A DNA stretch of 60,000 nt, taken from the NCBI RefSeq assembly GCF_963678635.1, contig NC_087070.1:43138988-43198987 (forward strand), in the 5' to 3' direction. Made by a program: the position numbers and the translations under genes. This stretch comes from Symsagittifera roscoffensis (taxonomy: Eukaryota > Xenacoelomorpha > Acoela > Convolutidae). The notes beneath the pieces were generated by a model that worked only from the letters and a program-made list of their open reading frames with translations, was not told the DNA's origin and did no database searches. This document shows positions 24,321-34,500 of this stretch, piece after piece; position 1 is the stretch's first letter, and every line of letters begins with the position of its first letter.

Positions 24321-25444
24321 AGTCGTAAAAATCAAGTGATATTTGAGACGACATTGCTAAAAGTCATTTGCTAAGGAATGCTAATGTAACTAGCTTCAAT
24401 TGTTTCTTAAAGATCAAATCAAGAACGAAAAAAGAACAATGATATGATAAATATGCCAACCGTATGGAACGTTTCTTTGTAATTTGATGGATTTTCTTGA
24501 AAAAAAATTAAGTGGTTGGAAAATTAAAAGAAATCGAAGTTTTAGAAATGAAGCCATGCATAAAAAACTTATCTTGTAAAGTACTTCTGCTTTTCAAAAT
24601 CATTGATTTGAAAACCTCTATGCTTAATTATTATATATTTGGTGCAAAAACTGATCGAATAATTTTGATGCAATATCTTATTACGTGGTAACTCAGAGAA
24701 AAGACCAAAAAACAACAAATTTGTTCCCACAAATATTATTTCCACATCACAATGAGCAATTTTAGCTTAATTAACTTTATCAATGTTCGTTGACCGAAAA
24801 CGATATTGCTAATTATTTGGCATTAAAAATAAAATATCAATTTTGAGATTTCAGTTTTTCGAGATGATGTTTTAGTCGCAAATGGCTGTATGGTTGCTGG
24901 TTAAATTAGTCAAAATCAGCAGCTAACTCAATTTGCGTGAATATGCAGTTTATCTGAAAAAAAATAATGCAAAATAATCTTATTTTTAACCTGGACACGA
25001 TAACCGACATAAATTGAAATTTTGCCTGCAGTGTTATTGATATCATTTTTTTGCAACTCAAATTAGTGGTGAAATTATTTTTACTGGAAGTTTCTGATAG
25101 TTGGGATCATCTGAACACAAAGTTGTACCACGAAACAAAAGTTTCATAGAGATCCTTTCATATGAGTGGAAAAGTTCTCGCGGTAGATGAAAAATAAATT
25201 TTCCAAATCAATCATGAAACAAAATCAATCAGCTGATGTTTTGGTGTTTAAAAAAGCTTAAAATATGCATCACAAAACAACTCTAATGTGGAAGAAATGA
25301 AAAAAAAACTTATAAGTTTGAATTAATTGGAAAACTTTTAAAAAAATTTTCTCATTTTTCATAGGAACCAACGTACACAAAAAGCATAAAATATAAGCAA
25401 TTTAGATGCAACTTCGAAGAAAAAAATGGACAAACAAAAGGGAT
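24321..25444. other. Non-coding stretch
   Basis: Nothing recognised. Confidence 0.5.
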
Positions 25445-25715
25445 TAGAATCAATTATAATCAATTACAATGGATTTTTGTGCAAAACTAATAAAATAGAA
25501 ATTTGAATAAAATTAATGGATTATAATCAATTATAATCGATTATATTTGTATCAAAAATAGACGAATAAATAATCGATTATAATCGACTATAATGGATTA
25601 TAATTAATTATAATTTGAATTTAAAAAGAGAGATTATAATCGATTAATAATTGATTAAAATTGATTGTTTCTCAATTATAGTGAGACTGGTACTAAAATC
25701 GTAATATAATCGATT
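25445..25715. repeat. TTATAATCGATTATAATC-rich simple sequence
   Basis: Variants of ATTATAATCRATTATAATC recur for about 270 bp. The word is itself palindromic (GATTATAATC), so the patch can form many small stems. Microsatellite-like. Confidence 0.85.
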
Positions 25716-26577
25716 ATTAACGCTTGAAACTGGATCCGGGTTAGGCTAGTTTACAGACTCTCGCGACTATTTTTCAGACTATCGCAACTAATTTCTAAAC
25801 TATGGCGACCGAAATCATTGTCCGGGACCATAAAACCCTATCCAGACAGTGATTTTCAGGTCGGGGAGCTAATATCGGCCAGCTCCTTCAGTCTCACTTT
25901 TGATAATCTTTTCTCTCTCCTTGGCTCATTTTCCCTGTGAAAAAATTATCTTAATTTTCTCTGCTCAACCTAAGCTAACCAATGCAAAATTTTGCAAAGT
26001 TTTGCAAAATTTCAGTACGATCATACTGTCATTGTAAATGTAACTTCGATTATAGAACAAATCGTGGACGTCCCTTGAGCCCGCCTTCCGTGATGGCGAC
26101 AGTCGGATCATTAACTGCTGGTAATTGGGGGGCGGAAATGTCAAAAATGCTAAAACATTTGTTTTTGCAAATCTATTTATATTTTGAACCAGTTTAATTT
26201 GTTTACTTCAACAATTTATATTTTAAACCAGCCAAGGAGTTCTAAAATTTTGGCGAAAATGCCCAAAACCCTGATGCTCTGAAGCAAAAAAATGTTTTCA
26301 TTGTCTATCGAAAGAAAGCCGCCTTCAAGCCCAAAAAGGAGCTGCGTGCAACGAAATAACCCAGGCTGGAATGTGCGGTAAAAATACAATTGAAATAGAA
26401 TCTTGCTAACTATTTGCCCCTTTCGCTACAAGGTACAAAATTAGTAATACGCTACATACTTATAAATTAGTTAATAGGGGGGATTGGTTACAAAATGCCA
26501 TAGGAGTTGAAGTAGTTAACAAGACCCATAGGCTATCCATTAGACAGGCCTGCTAAGCCCTATTGATAGCTCAGTCG
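25716..26577. other. Non-coding stretch
   Basis: No supported gene. A 71-codon frame at 25982-26197 has no recognisable domain. Confidence 0.5.
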
Positions 26578-26908
26578 AAAATTTTGTCCACCTTTTTTTT
26601 AAAGTCGACCAAATTGGTTTTCTGAGCTCTCCTAAATCACTATAAAGAACCTATTTTGACCAAATTTTCTGCGCCGCAGGCAAAATTGTGAAAAAAAAAC
26701 AGGCCAAAAAGGCGTTTTTAGGCAATTTTTGCAAAATTTTGCGCTCCCCTCTCAAATTTAGTATATATTGGCGCCAAAGGGGCCTTAAGAAAGTTTTTAG
26801 GGTCCGTCACCAAAAATTTTTATCTCCAAAAAGTACAAAGGGGCGACCCTTTCGGTCGGCAGGGGACAAAATCCTGAGGAAAAGGCGTCCCCCCCTAAAT
26901 CCGCCCCT
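26578..26908 (+). repeat. hAT-like MITE, left end missing
   Basis: Runs from GTCGAAAATTTTGTCCACC through TCTGCGCCGCAGGC, TATATTGGCGCC and TCGGCAGGGG to the terminal CCCCCTAAATCCGCCCCTG. Same orientation as the copy at 23133. The 75-codon frame at 26688-26915 lies wholly in it and is incidental. Confidence 0.75.
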
Positions 26909-27794
26909 GTATTGAAGTCTTATCAATCTTGACTGGGGATCTATTGAAAATGTCATGTAAATTTTGTGCCATTTTGTTGTTTTTACGATTTTCAGACTAA
27001 ATTAGTACAAAGCTTACAAACATTTTCTTAGAAACAATTATTTCTTCAAAAAAAAAACATTTTTTTTCTAAGTTTTTATGTTTTTGACTGTTTTACTTCA
27101 TTAGCTGCGGTCAGAGCCTTATCGGCTGTTTGCACAAGAACCGGCTTTCTTAGCGTAGGTTGAGCTCAACGATGAAGCTTGGTCGAACAAAGATAGTCCG
27201 TTGCCATGAAGTTAGCTCAGAAAGTTCGACCACAACCATAAAAACATAAGAATTATACATCTTTTTTTTTGTTAAATGCATCATTCCGTGTTTTGATTAA
27301 AGGATCTGAACAAAAGCAAAAATTATTTAGATACTATAGGCATTGTTCATAGGTGTATTTGATGATTTTTTTGAAAAAAAAAGTAGAAAAACAATAAATT
27401 AAAAAATAATTCAAAATTTCCAAAAAGGTTATTGCTGAATTTATAAAACATTTCATGAGAAAGCGCAAAAAATGGATTTAGTATCAATTCAAATTGCTCA
27501 AGAAGAAACTAATTTTACAGAAGTAAGACGTGTTGTTTTTTGCGGCTTCATTAAAAACGTATCCTCCTCTTAAAACCTTTCTTCGATCAAAATCAGACAA
27601 AAAACAAAATTTGAACAGTTTTCCTTAGCACAAGGAAAAAATTTTGAAATAAAAATAAAGGGTGGTTCCAATCCAATCGAGAGGTTTTTCATATAAAATA
27701 TTGCTCGAATCTTTCCGAAGATTAATTTTAGTAGCAAATTTTGTGAGGATAATAAGCAAAAAGAACTAAAAATGTTTTTAACACATGCAATTAC
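26909..27794. other. Non-coding stretch left of the LTR element
   Basis: No supported gene. The insertion site of the retroelement is the GAAG at 27795-27798. Confidence 0.55.
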
Positions 27795-27798
27795 GAAG
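27795..27798. other. Target site duplication, left copy (GAAG)
   Basis: GAAG directly precedes the TGGAAC start of the 5' LTR and recurs directly after the 3' LTR. Four bp is usual for Ty3/gypsy integrases. Confidence 0.9.
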
Positions 27799-27913
27799 TG
27801 GAACCTGATCTAAACTACATTTTATGATTGGATAAATTAAATGTTTTACCAATGTAAGGTATTTAATATTAACCAATCATGATCCATCTAACTAACAACC
27901 CACTTATTTGTAA

Positions 27914-27941
27914 GTGCTGAAGTTACTTGTAATTTCAGCAC
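27914..27941 (+). promoter_or_regulatory. LTR dyad symmetry (hairpin or factor site)
   Basis: GTGCTGAA and TTCAGCAC are perfect 8-bp arms. They continue inward through a G-T pair and TTAC/GTAA to a 2-nt centre, so almost the whole 28 nt is symmetric. The same sequence lies at 46420-46447 in the 3' LTR. It could be a dimeric transcription-factor site or an RNA stem; function is inferred. Confidence 0.5.
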
Positions 27942-28002
27942 CAGAGAGATTTGAATTTAACTTAGAAATTAGTTGGACTCTCCCGAGCACTTCAGCAGCC
28001 GC

Positions 28003-28008
28003 AATAAA
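28003..28008 (+). promoter_or_regulatory. Candidate polyadenylation signal in LTR
   Basis: AATAAA in the context GCCGCAATAAACCAG. The equivalent in the 3' LTR is 46509-46514, where it would serve the genomic RNA. Confidence 0.45.
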
Positions 28009-28210
28009 CCAGTATACCCTAGATCTATTGAGCCTAGCAGAGACTAGTTAAACAACCTGAGACTAGATAGTATAAGAGTAAGATTAGGATCGGTATTAGA
28101 CTAAGAAGTTGCACGAATCTATCCGGCCGAAAATAAGATAGCGTGACGAGCAGACGGTGTACCCTATCCGAAATTACTCTATGAGTTATACACTCCAGTC
28201 ATAACTCATC

Positions 28211-28228
28211 TGGTGCGACCATAAGTCT
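28211..28228 (+). promoter_or_regulatory. Candidate primer binding site
   Basis: TGGTGCGACCATAAG starts 2 nt after the 5' LTR end. TGG pairs with the CCA tail of a tRNA, and the following bases would demand an acceptor 5' strand GCGACCA. I do not recognise which tRNA this is. Confidence 0.55.
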
Positions 28229-28295
28229 CGAACAAGACCTTAATAGATTAGAATTAACCAAAATAGATTAGAAATTAGACAAAAACATTTACAAA

Positions 28296-28529
28296 ATGTT
28301 ATACGACAATAATTTAATCGAAATGTCTCTACGACTCAATAGATCAGAGCCAATATTCCGAACCATAACAGAACTACCCGGAATTGGAAGAAGACCTCGA
28401 ACCAAAGACGACATACGACAAAGTAGAAACTTGCCGTATAGTTATATGATAGTTCGGCAAAAGCCAGAACAAACTTTTATATTTCGAATACTACTTGCAA
28501 TGAATTTAGATTTCCATTTACAAACATAA
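28296..28529 (+). CDS. Possible small leader ORF, 77 aa
   Basis: An ATG-initiated frame of 77 codons lies 87 nt after the 5' LTR. The product would be basic in the middle (GRRPRTKDD) with no membrane segment and no family I recognise. It is the first sizeable ATG frame on the genomic RNA. It could be a small leader protein, a coding exon spliced to something downstream, or chance. Its codon composition is less A-biased than gag-pol. Low confidence; included because the element otherwise uses its space densely. Confidence 0.25.
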   Translation: MLYDNNLIEMSLRLNRSEPIFRTITELPGIGRRPRTKDDIRQSRNLPYSYMIVRQKPEQTFIFRILLAMNLDFHLQT

Positions 28530-28859
28530 AACCTTGAAGTTACTCTTCAAAATCATTTCAGGCGCTAAACAAAATTATTAATATACAATAACGATTGATA
28601 AAAAGATCTAAGATCGTTCTCCTAAAACTCTGCAGTAATATACAAAATATGTTTGAAAAATATTTATTGAAAAATAAAAATAAAAATTAGTAGCATGACA
28701 ATAAATGGTTAGTAATCATAAATCATCCTGTTGTTCCAGCTCCATCACCTAAAACATAACAGCAATTATAAACCAACTAACATCATCAAAACACTAAATC
28801 TTTCCTTTACACACATTTAAAATTTTATTAAAACTTAAATTCACTTAATTTTAAAACCA

Positions 28860-28944
28860 GATCATCAAGGCTTATCCTTGGATCTTAAATCATTTTCTAC
28901 TTAATTAAATTTCAAATTTGATCATCAAGGCTTATCCTTGGATC
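28860..28944 (+). promoter_or_regulatory. Two identical 25-nt hairpins, 60 nt apart
   Basis: The same 25 nt occur at 28860-28884 and 28920-28944. Each has outer GATC...GATC arms and an inner CAAGG-CTTAT-CCTTG stem-loop, so each can fold into a stem of about 9 bp with a small bulge. Exact duplication in an untranslated leader suggests a functional RNA or protein-binding element, such as packaging or dimerisation. Confidence 0.55.
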
Positions 28945-29158
28945 AAACAGAACAACTTTGTTCTCCCCCACCCACTTAATTAGTGTCTAACGACCTCAAA
29001 CGTCGATTCACTACCCAACCCTTTCTAAAGACCCAAGACTAATAGAAATTTTTAAACAAAACTAATCATTCAAATTAGGATAAACAGTGAAGAACTTCGG
29101 TTATTCATCCTTCACTTGACCCCCCCTCTTACCAGACCCAGGATAAATCCTAGACTTA

Positions 29159-29280
29159 GTAAGTTTAAAATAGTATCTAACGAACTACTCGCGTTCTAAT
29201 TATACCTGAACCTTGTGGATCGATTTACTATTCTCCAACCCTCGAACACAATCACTACCCCTAAGTAAGATTAAGTAAGT
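29159..29280 (+). promoter_or_regulatory. Cluster of candidate 5' splice sites
   Basis: GTAAGT at 29159, GTAAGA at 29265 and GTAAGT at 29275 match the U1-pairing donor consensus and lie upstream of the first supported ORF. That is where a retrovirus-like element would place the donor for subgenomic messages such as env. No splicing data are available. Confidence 0.35.
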
Positions 29281-29461
29281 TAACACCTTAACTTATACTA
29301 GCCACGAGAAAGTAAAAAATCATTCTTCGGAATCGATATACTTTTCTCTCCAACCCTGAACAAATAGACCCAGGTTAAGCTAACCAAAAAATCGTAAGAA
29401 CTAACAGTTTAGGAAAATAGAAATCATTTAACAACCTTTTGCATCCGTCATTCTAAACCTT

Positions 29462-29929
29462 ATGTCATTTAAAAACCTAGGAAATAAACAAACAATCGTT
29501 TTACACAATTGTGAAATAGATAACAAAAAATACGACCTTGTAATCACACCTCATACACAAACAGTTGGATACATTCGAACAAAACGACAAACACTAAAAA
29601 GAAAAATAATAACGAAACAAAGACAAATAACACGAAAAAGATTTTCAAAAAATCGAAACGCATTTTCAGAATCAGAAACCAACAGTTTAGACGAACTTTA
29701 CAAACTAAAAGAATCAATAGATAAAAATTGCCCAATTCACGATCAATTATATTTCTCTGACTCAGAAACAACTTCAAATTCATCACAAAGAGGAAAAAGA
29801 AGAATAAAAAAGCAGTACAAACACAAACCAGTACATTTATACAATTGGAATCAACCAATTCGACACATTAATAATTACATATTAACAGTAATCGAACGAA
29901 AAAATGAGCTCAACGCACACTCCAGGTGA
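29462..29929 (+). CDS. Small basic accessory protein, 155 aa (unknown)
   Basis: An ATG-initiated frame upstream of gag, overlapping the next ORF by 26 nt in another frame. The product is strongly basic. Residues about 38-65 are an Arg/Lys-rich stretch (TKRQTLKRK, RQITRKRFSK). A Ser/Glu patch follows (SESETNS) and then LDELYKLKESI, which fits the spacing of a leucine-rich nuclear export signal. A second acidic/Ser patch and a basic patch (RGKRRIKK) follow. This order recalls the small RNA-export regulators of complex retroviruses (Rev/Rex type), but I see no sequence homology and the role is inferred. No membrane segment. It has the A-rich composition of the rest of the element. Confidence 0.7.
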   Translation: MSFKNLGNKQTIVLHNCEIDNKKYDLVITPHTQTVGYIRTKRQTLKRKIITKQRQITRKRFSKNRNAFSESETNSLDELYKLKESIDKNCPIHDQLYFSDSETTSNSSQRGKRRIKKQYKHKPVHLYNWNQPIRHINNYILTVIERKNELNAHSR

Positions 29930-31508
29930 AGAAACTCCAGATGATGATGAAATCTTTCCTTTTATAGTAGACGCAGATACTGATAGAGGACAACACATAT
30001 TTTGTCAAAATTTACTCGTAAATTTATTTGAACCCGGAATCAGTCCATGTAAAACAGAGTTCCCCGATGTAAAAATCAAAAGACAAATCATAGATCACTA
30101 TCTAAAAGATATATGCAACATAACACAACAGTATGGAATCTACTCCATAGAATTCACCTCACCAAACCATAATAATAGAAAATATACAATTCAAACAGAC
30201 GATCTTGATTTAGAATTTTCAAAAGTTTTTTCAGAATATATAAAAAGCATCCAATATCATAACTCACAAAGAGCAAACTCCATATTCACCAATGAAGTTT
30301 TCGCAATAATATATAGTTATATTTCGATATTAGAAAACGAAATCCCAATAACAAATGTCTCACCGACAGAAACATCTAAACATTTGAAAGTACGACATGA
30401 AATCACACTACTCTCTAGTTATTTAAACATCATTAAAGAAAATTTCACGAAAGACGACGTTTCACAACATACAAAACACGATCTACAAAAAATTTTGGCA
30501 TGGTTCATAATAGATTATTTCACACACAATATTGATTTAATTGCACAAGCAAGAAAAAATTTTAGACCCCAAAATTCGAACGATGATACCGCTATCACAG
30601 AACAATCAGATTATGTTTGGGACCCCGAATGGTCTCATCCCGCATTTATAAGCTTTCCACAATCAATCTCAAGTCAAGCAATAGGTACAATATCTTACAT
30701 AAGAGATTATGTAAGAGTAATACCATTAACAATTGATGCAACACCATTAAACTATAATACATTTTTACCCGATACACAAAATAATAGTTTAAACTCTACA
30801 GTTATACACAATGAAAACCTCAATGGAACTAGGAATCTTACTCAACAAGATATCCAGACACCATCACACTTCATAAATGAAGAAATTGTACACACAACAA
30901 CTACACAACAAAGTATTTCACCAATACGCCCAAATTTAACAACACCAAGAAATACAAATCCTTCACAAACACAGGTAACCTTACAATCAACCGTTAAACC
31001 TTCGGTTGCCCCTAAATATTCACATATGGATTACCAAACATACAGACCCATGACAATACCATCAAAAACACGCAAAACATTCACTAGAAACAACTTTGCA
31101 GACCATAATTATAATTATACACATCCATCAAAAACATATAATCAACCACAAAGAAATTTTAACCAATATACAAGATCTCGAAATTGGGATAACCCAATGA
31201 CCCAACCTAATTCAATAAATTTCCAAACAAATCCTCCACAGGATCACAGTGAAAATTACCCATTTTTCCAACAAAATAAAAATAAAAAACAGACATCTTA
31301 TCAAATGGATTATTTATCCTCAGATGATGATTTCTTACAACCAGATATATTTGCACAAAATACTCAAGAATATCGTAGACAAGGAATACAGAAAACACGT
31401 ACAAATCATAGAAATTTTTCTCCACAACCAATAGATGCACAACATCAACAACCAATTCAACAACAAAATCTAATTAATACACAATCTTTTCAACCAATTC
31501 AACATTAA
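29904..31508 (+). CDS. Pre-gag protein, 534 aa (unknown)
   Basis: An intact frame between the 155-aa ORF and gag; its stop lies 6 nt before the gag-pol start, so the two are read close together in different frames. The N-terminus is acidic (TPGEETPDDDE). Residues about 15-255 have mixed, helix-prone composition and look folded. From about 270 to the end it is Gln/Asn/Thr/Pro-rich and probably disordered, with many Gln and Tyr-Asn words near the C-terminus. I find no zinc knuckle, protease motif or membrane segment and do not recognise a family. It could be an extra structural protein or a duplicated and diverged gag-like protein. A large ORF upstream of gag is unusual for this class. Confidence 0.8.
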   Translation: MSSTHTPGEETPDDDEIFPFIVDADTDRGQHIFCQNLLVNLFEPGISPCKTEFPDVKIKRQIIDHYLKDICNITQQYGIYSIEFTSPNHNNRKYTIQTDDLDLEFSKVFSEYIKSIQYHNSQRANSIFTNEVFAIIYSYISILENEIPITNVSPTETSKHLKVRHEITLLSSYLNIIKENFTKDDVSQHTKHDLQKILAWFIIDYFTHNIDLIAQARKNFRPQNSNDDTAITEQSDYVWDPEWSHPAFISFPQSISSQAIGTISYIRDYVRVIPLTIDATPLNYNTFLPDTQNNSLNSTVIHNENLNGTRNLTQQDIQTPSHFINEEIVHTTTTQQSISPIRPNLTTPRNTNPSQTQVTLQSTVKPSVAPKYSHMDYQTYRPMTIPSKTRKTFTRNNFADHNYNYTHPSKTYNQPQRNFNQYTRSRNWDNPMTQPNSINFQTNPPQDHSENYPFFQQNKNKKQTSYQMDYLSSDDDFLQPDIFAQNTQEYRRQGIQKTRTNHRNFSPQPIDAQHQQPIQQQNLINTQSFQPIQH

Positions 31509-31514
31509 AATCCA

Positions 31515-34500
31515 ATGACTGCACACTCGTATCAACCATCACAAATGCAAAATGAAATACCACTCCCATATTATCTCCAACAACATGAAATAACAAGAAA
31601 CCAACTTTCAAATTTTTCTCAAATGCCAAATGCAGCAGAATCATTACAAATGACAATGAATCCATACCTTATGGGTGGATCATCAATAACATCAAACAAA
31701 CCTTTAATGGTTTTCACAGGAACAGACCCTGAATACTCTGTAGAAGATTATTTAAATGCAGTAACAGCAAACCTGATTTTAAATATTGGACCTGAACCAA
31801 TTAATACGCCACTACATCAAAATTGGATACATCGACGCACAGCGTTAATACAAACAACCTTAGATGGCGCAGCCCAAAAATGGTTTTCAGTACTACCTCT
31901 AGAAATAAAATCAAACTGGAAAAGGTTTACACAGGAATTTTCAAAAATGTTTGACTCCGAAAGAAACAAACAACAACAAAGAGTTTTATGTAATGAAATT
32001 CGCAGATTACCAAACGAAACCATCAAGCAAATAGCAGTACGAATCGAAACACTAGTTCGAAAAGCATATTCATTAAATACACATGACTATAAAAACACAA
32101 AGATGACAGAAATCTTAATGATGACCTTAACACCACAACTAAGGAAAATAGCAATAAAAAAGAGAGCATCCCATGCTTCTTCAATTCGAGAACCCGATTT
32201 AGATTTTCGAAAACTAGTAGACAAATTAGAACAAGCAGAAATCACGATGAAACTAGAAGAAACGGAAAATCTGAAATTACAATACGTTAATAGAATTGAA
32301 ACGACTCCCACTAATATTAATAATATACAGGAATCAGAGACAGACCTCGTTGAAAAAATCACTGAAATACTCAATATTTACGAAAAGAACCCGAACTTTA
32401 AAGGCAAACCATCTTTCAAAAAATGGTGTAATTATTGCCGACGATACGGACATAGTATTTCCGAATGTAGACAAAAACAGCAAGACAATCAAAATAAACC
32501 TCAAAAATATAAAGAACCAAATAAATCATTCTATCAATACATGAAAAAAGATCAAAATCTACCGAACAAAACAGTCCACAGCAACAACAGTTCAGGAAAA
32601 CCACTCCCGAACAATACAAATTATACAAGAAATCAATCACCATATAACTCAAGTTATAGAGGAAGATCACCAGAACGAAGAAACACGTATAATTCATCAC
32701 AAAATCACTACAATAGACCAAATAGTCGAAATAACTACTCCAGATCAAATTCAAATACACAACGATTTGTTTCTAGATCTAATTCCCAATCAAGAAATAA
32801 CTACTATCCAAACAACCAATCACGAAATTCATCATACAATAGGAATAGAAACTACTCCTATAATCGAAATAGAAGTTATTCAAACAACCGAAACCAGAAT
32901 TACCCGAACAATCGATCAAGGAATAACTCATATAATAGATCGAACTATAACAGACCAAACAATAATTACCAAAACAGATCACGAAATAATTCACAAAATC
33001 GACACTCAAGTTATAATAATCGTTATAGAAATTATTCCCAATCACCACACCGGAATAATAATAACTATAATAATTCTAATAATCGCCACAGAAGTAGTAC
33101 ACCTAAACATCAAAGACAAATCAATCAAGTACAGTCAAATCCAGAAACAACATCAGACCCTCCAGGTATTGATGACACAGTAACTGATACGTTACAACTC
33201 AATCAAATAAACTGTACATCATCAGATTCAGAAAGTGATACTGAAAACACTCTTTCTATCAATATGATAAAAGTCGAAAATGACTATGAATCTGTCATAT
33301 ATGAACAACCCTTTTCATCACACATATATGAAAATCAATCAGAATTTCTTCAAAATTATTACACTACACCCATAAATTCCACACCAACGACGCAAGAAAC
33401 AAATGAGATTAACACTACAAATCAAACCAATAAAAATATCAAAACAAAATGCTTGAATACAAACCACATTTATCAGAATATACAAAAAGAACAACCCAAA
33501 GAAAAAATTTGGACAATACCATTTCTCTTAGAAAGCCCAAGAAATAAAGAATTTCAACCACCAGACCTTGAAATAGATTTTTTAATTGATTCAGGAGCAG
33601 AATCAAACATAATAAACATCCCCACATGGAATGAAATAAAAACTTTACACCCAAAGCTAACACCTCTTGAAACCTCCAGTAAGTTAGCAACAGCACAAGG
33701 ATCAACATTGATAAACTACGGAAAAATCCAATTATTTCTCCTCCCCACCAGAACAATGGAACAAAGCAAAATTTTAAATAAGCCATTTAAACAAATATTC
33801 CATATCACTGACATTAAATATAATATCATTGGAATACCATTTATTTCGAAGTATATACCAACAATTAACATACTAAATAGTAAAATATTAATCAAAGATA
33901 AATATACAAAAACAAAAGAAACATCCTTAACATTTTTTCAAAGATTAAATAAACAACCACCATTCTTTTCCAAATTCTACCCGATATTTAACCAACAAAG
34001 AAAACACTTGAAACCACTATCAGGAAACATCTATAATTTTTCAATCAAACAAGTTCACCAATATGATAAAGAACAAAACAAACAAAAATTTTATATGTCA
34101 GATTTTGAATTCAAACCTATTCACAAATTTTTCAAAATCACAATCTCATCCATAAAATATTTGAAAAATTCGAATTCAGATATCATTTCCTTACATGTCT
34201 ATAACAACACACCTTACCAAGTAACATTACCTTTAGGACTTTTAGGATATTGTGAAACCAACGCTACAATATCACCAATACACGAAAAAGCCTATCGCGT
34301 AAATAATATACTCCAATTACTAGATATTTGCCAATCTACAATTCTTAATGAAGAATTATCTATAAATAATATAATAAGTAACGAAAACAGAAATACGGAT
34401 TATTTCACAAAAACTCCATATTTCAAACCTACATTCAACATAAGTAACTACACAGAGGACCAACAGAAATTTTTAACAATGTTTAATTTCCAACATTCAC

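Larger units (their letters stand above)
27799..28208 (+). repeat. 5' LTR, 410 bp
   Basis: Starts TGGAACCTGATC and ends CAGTCATAACTCA. I see no difference from the 3' LTR on reading both. It contains a 28-nt dyad at 27914-27941 (GTGCTGAA...TTCAGCAC) and a candidate polyadenylation signal AATAAA at 28003-28008. An AT-rich run around 27855-27880 (TATTTAATATTAACC) could hold a TATA-type promoter; the transcription start cannot be fixed from sequence alone. Confidence 0.95.
28209..29461 (+). other. Long untranslated leader of the retroelement
   Basis: About 1.25 kb separate the LTR from the first supported ORF. It holds the primer site, a 77-codon frame of doubtful status, two hairpin repeats (28860-28944) and three splice-donor-like GTAAGT/GTAAGA words (29159, 29265, 29275). 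Loosely similar segments with GATCGATTTACT or TCTCCAACCCT recur near 29005, 29215 and 29335, suggesting degenerate internal repeats. Packaging, dimerisation or translation signals are plausible but not shown. Confidence 0.6.

Noticed and set aside
29544-29858. Minus-strand 104-codon frame opposite the 155-aa ORF
   Set aside because: Shadow of an A-rich coding strand; hydrophobic Phe/Leu/Val product typical of antisense to Lys/Asn-rich frames.
32767-33183. 138-codon frame within gag-pol
   Set aside because: It is an alternative frame of the low-complexity Asn/Arg/Ser/Tyr tract; repetitive codons keep it open.
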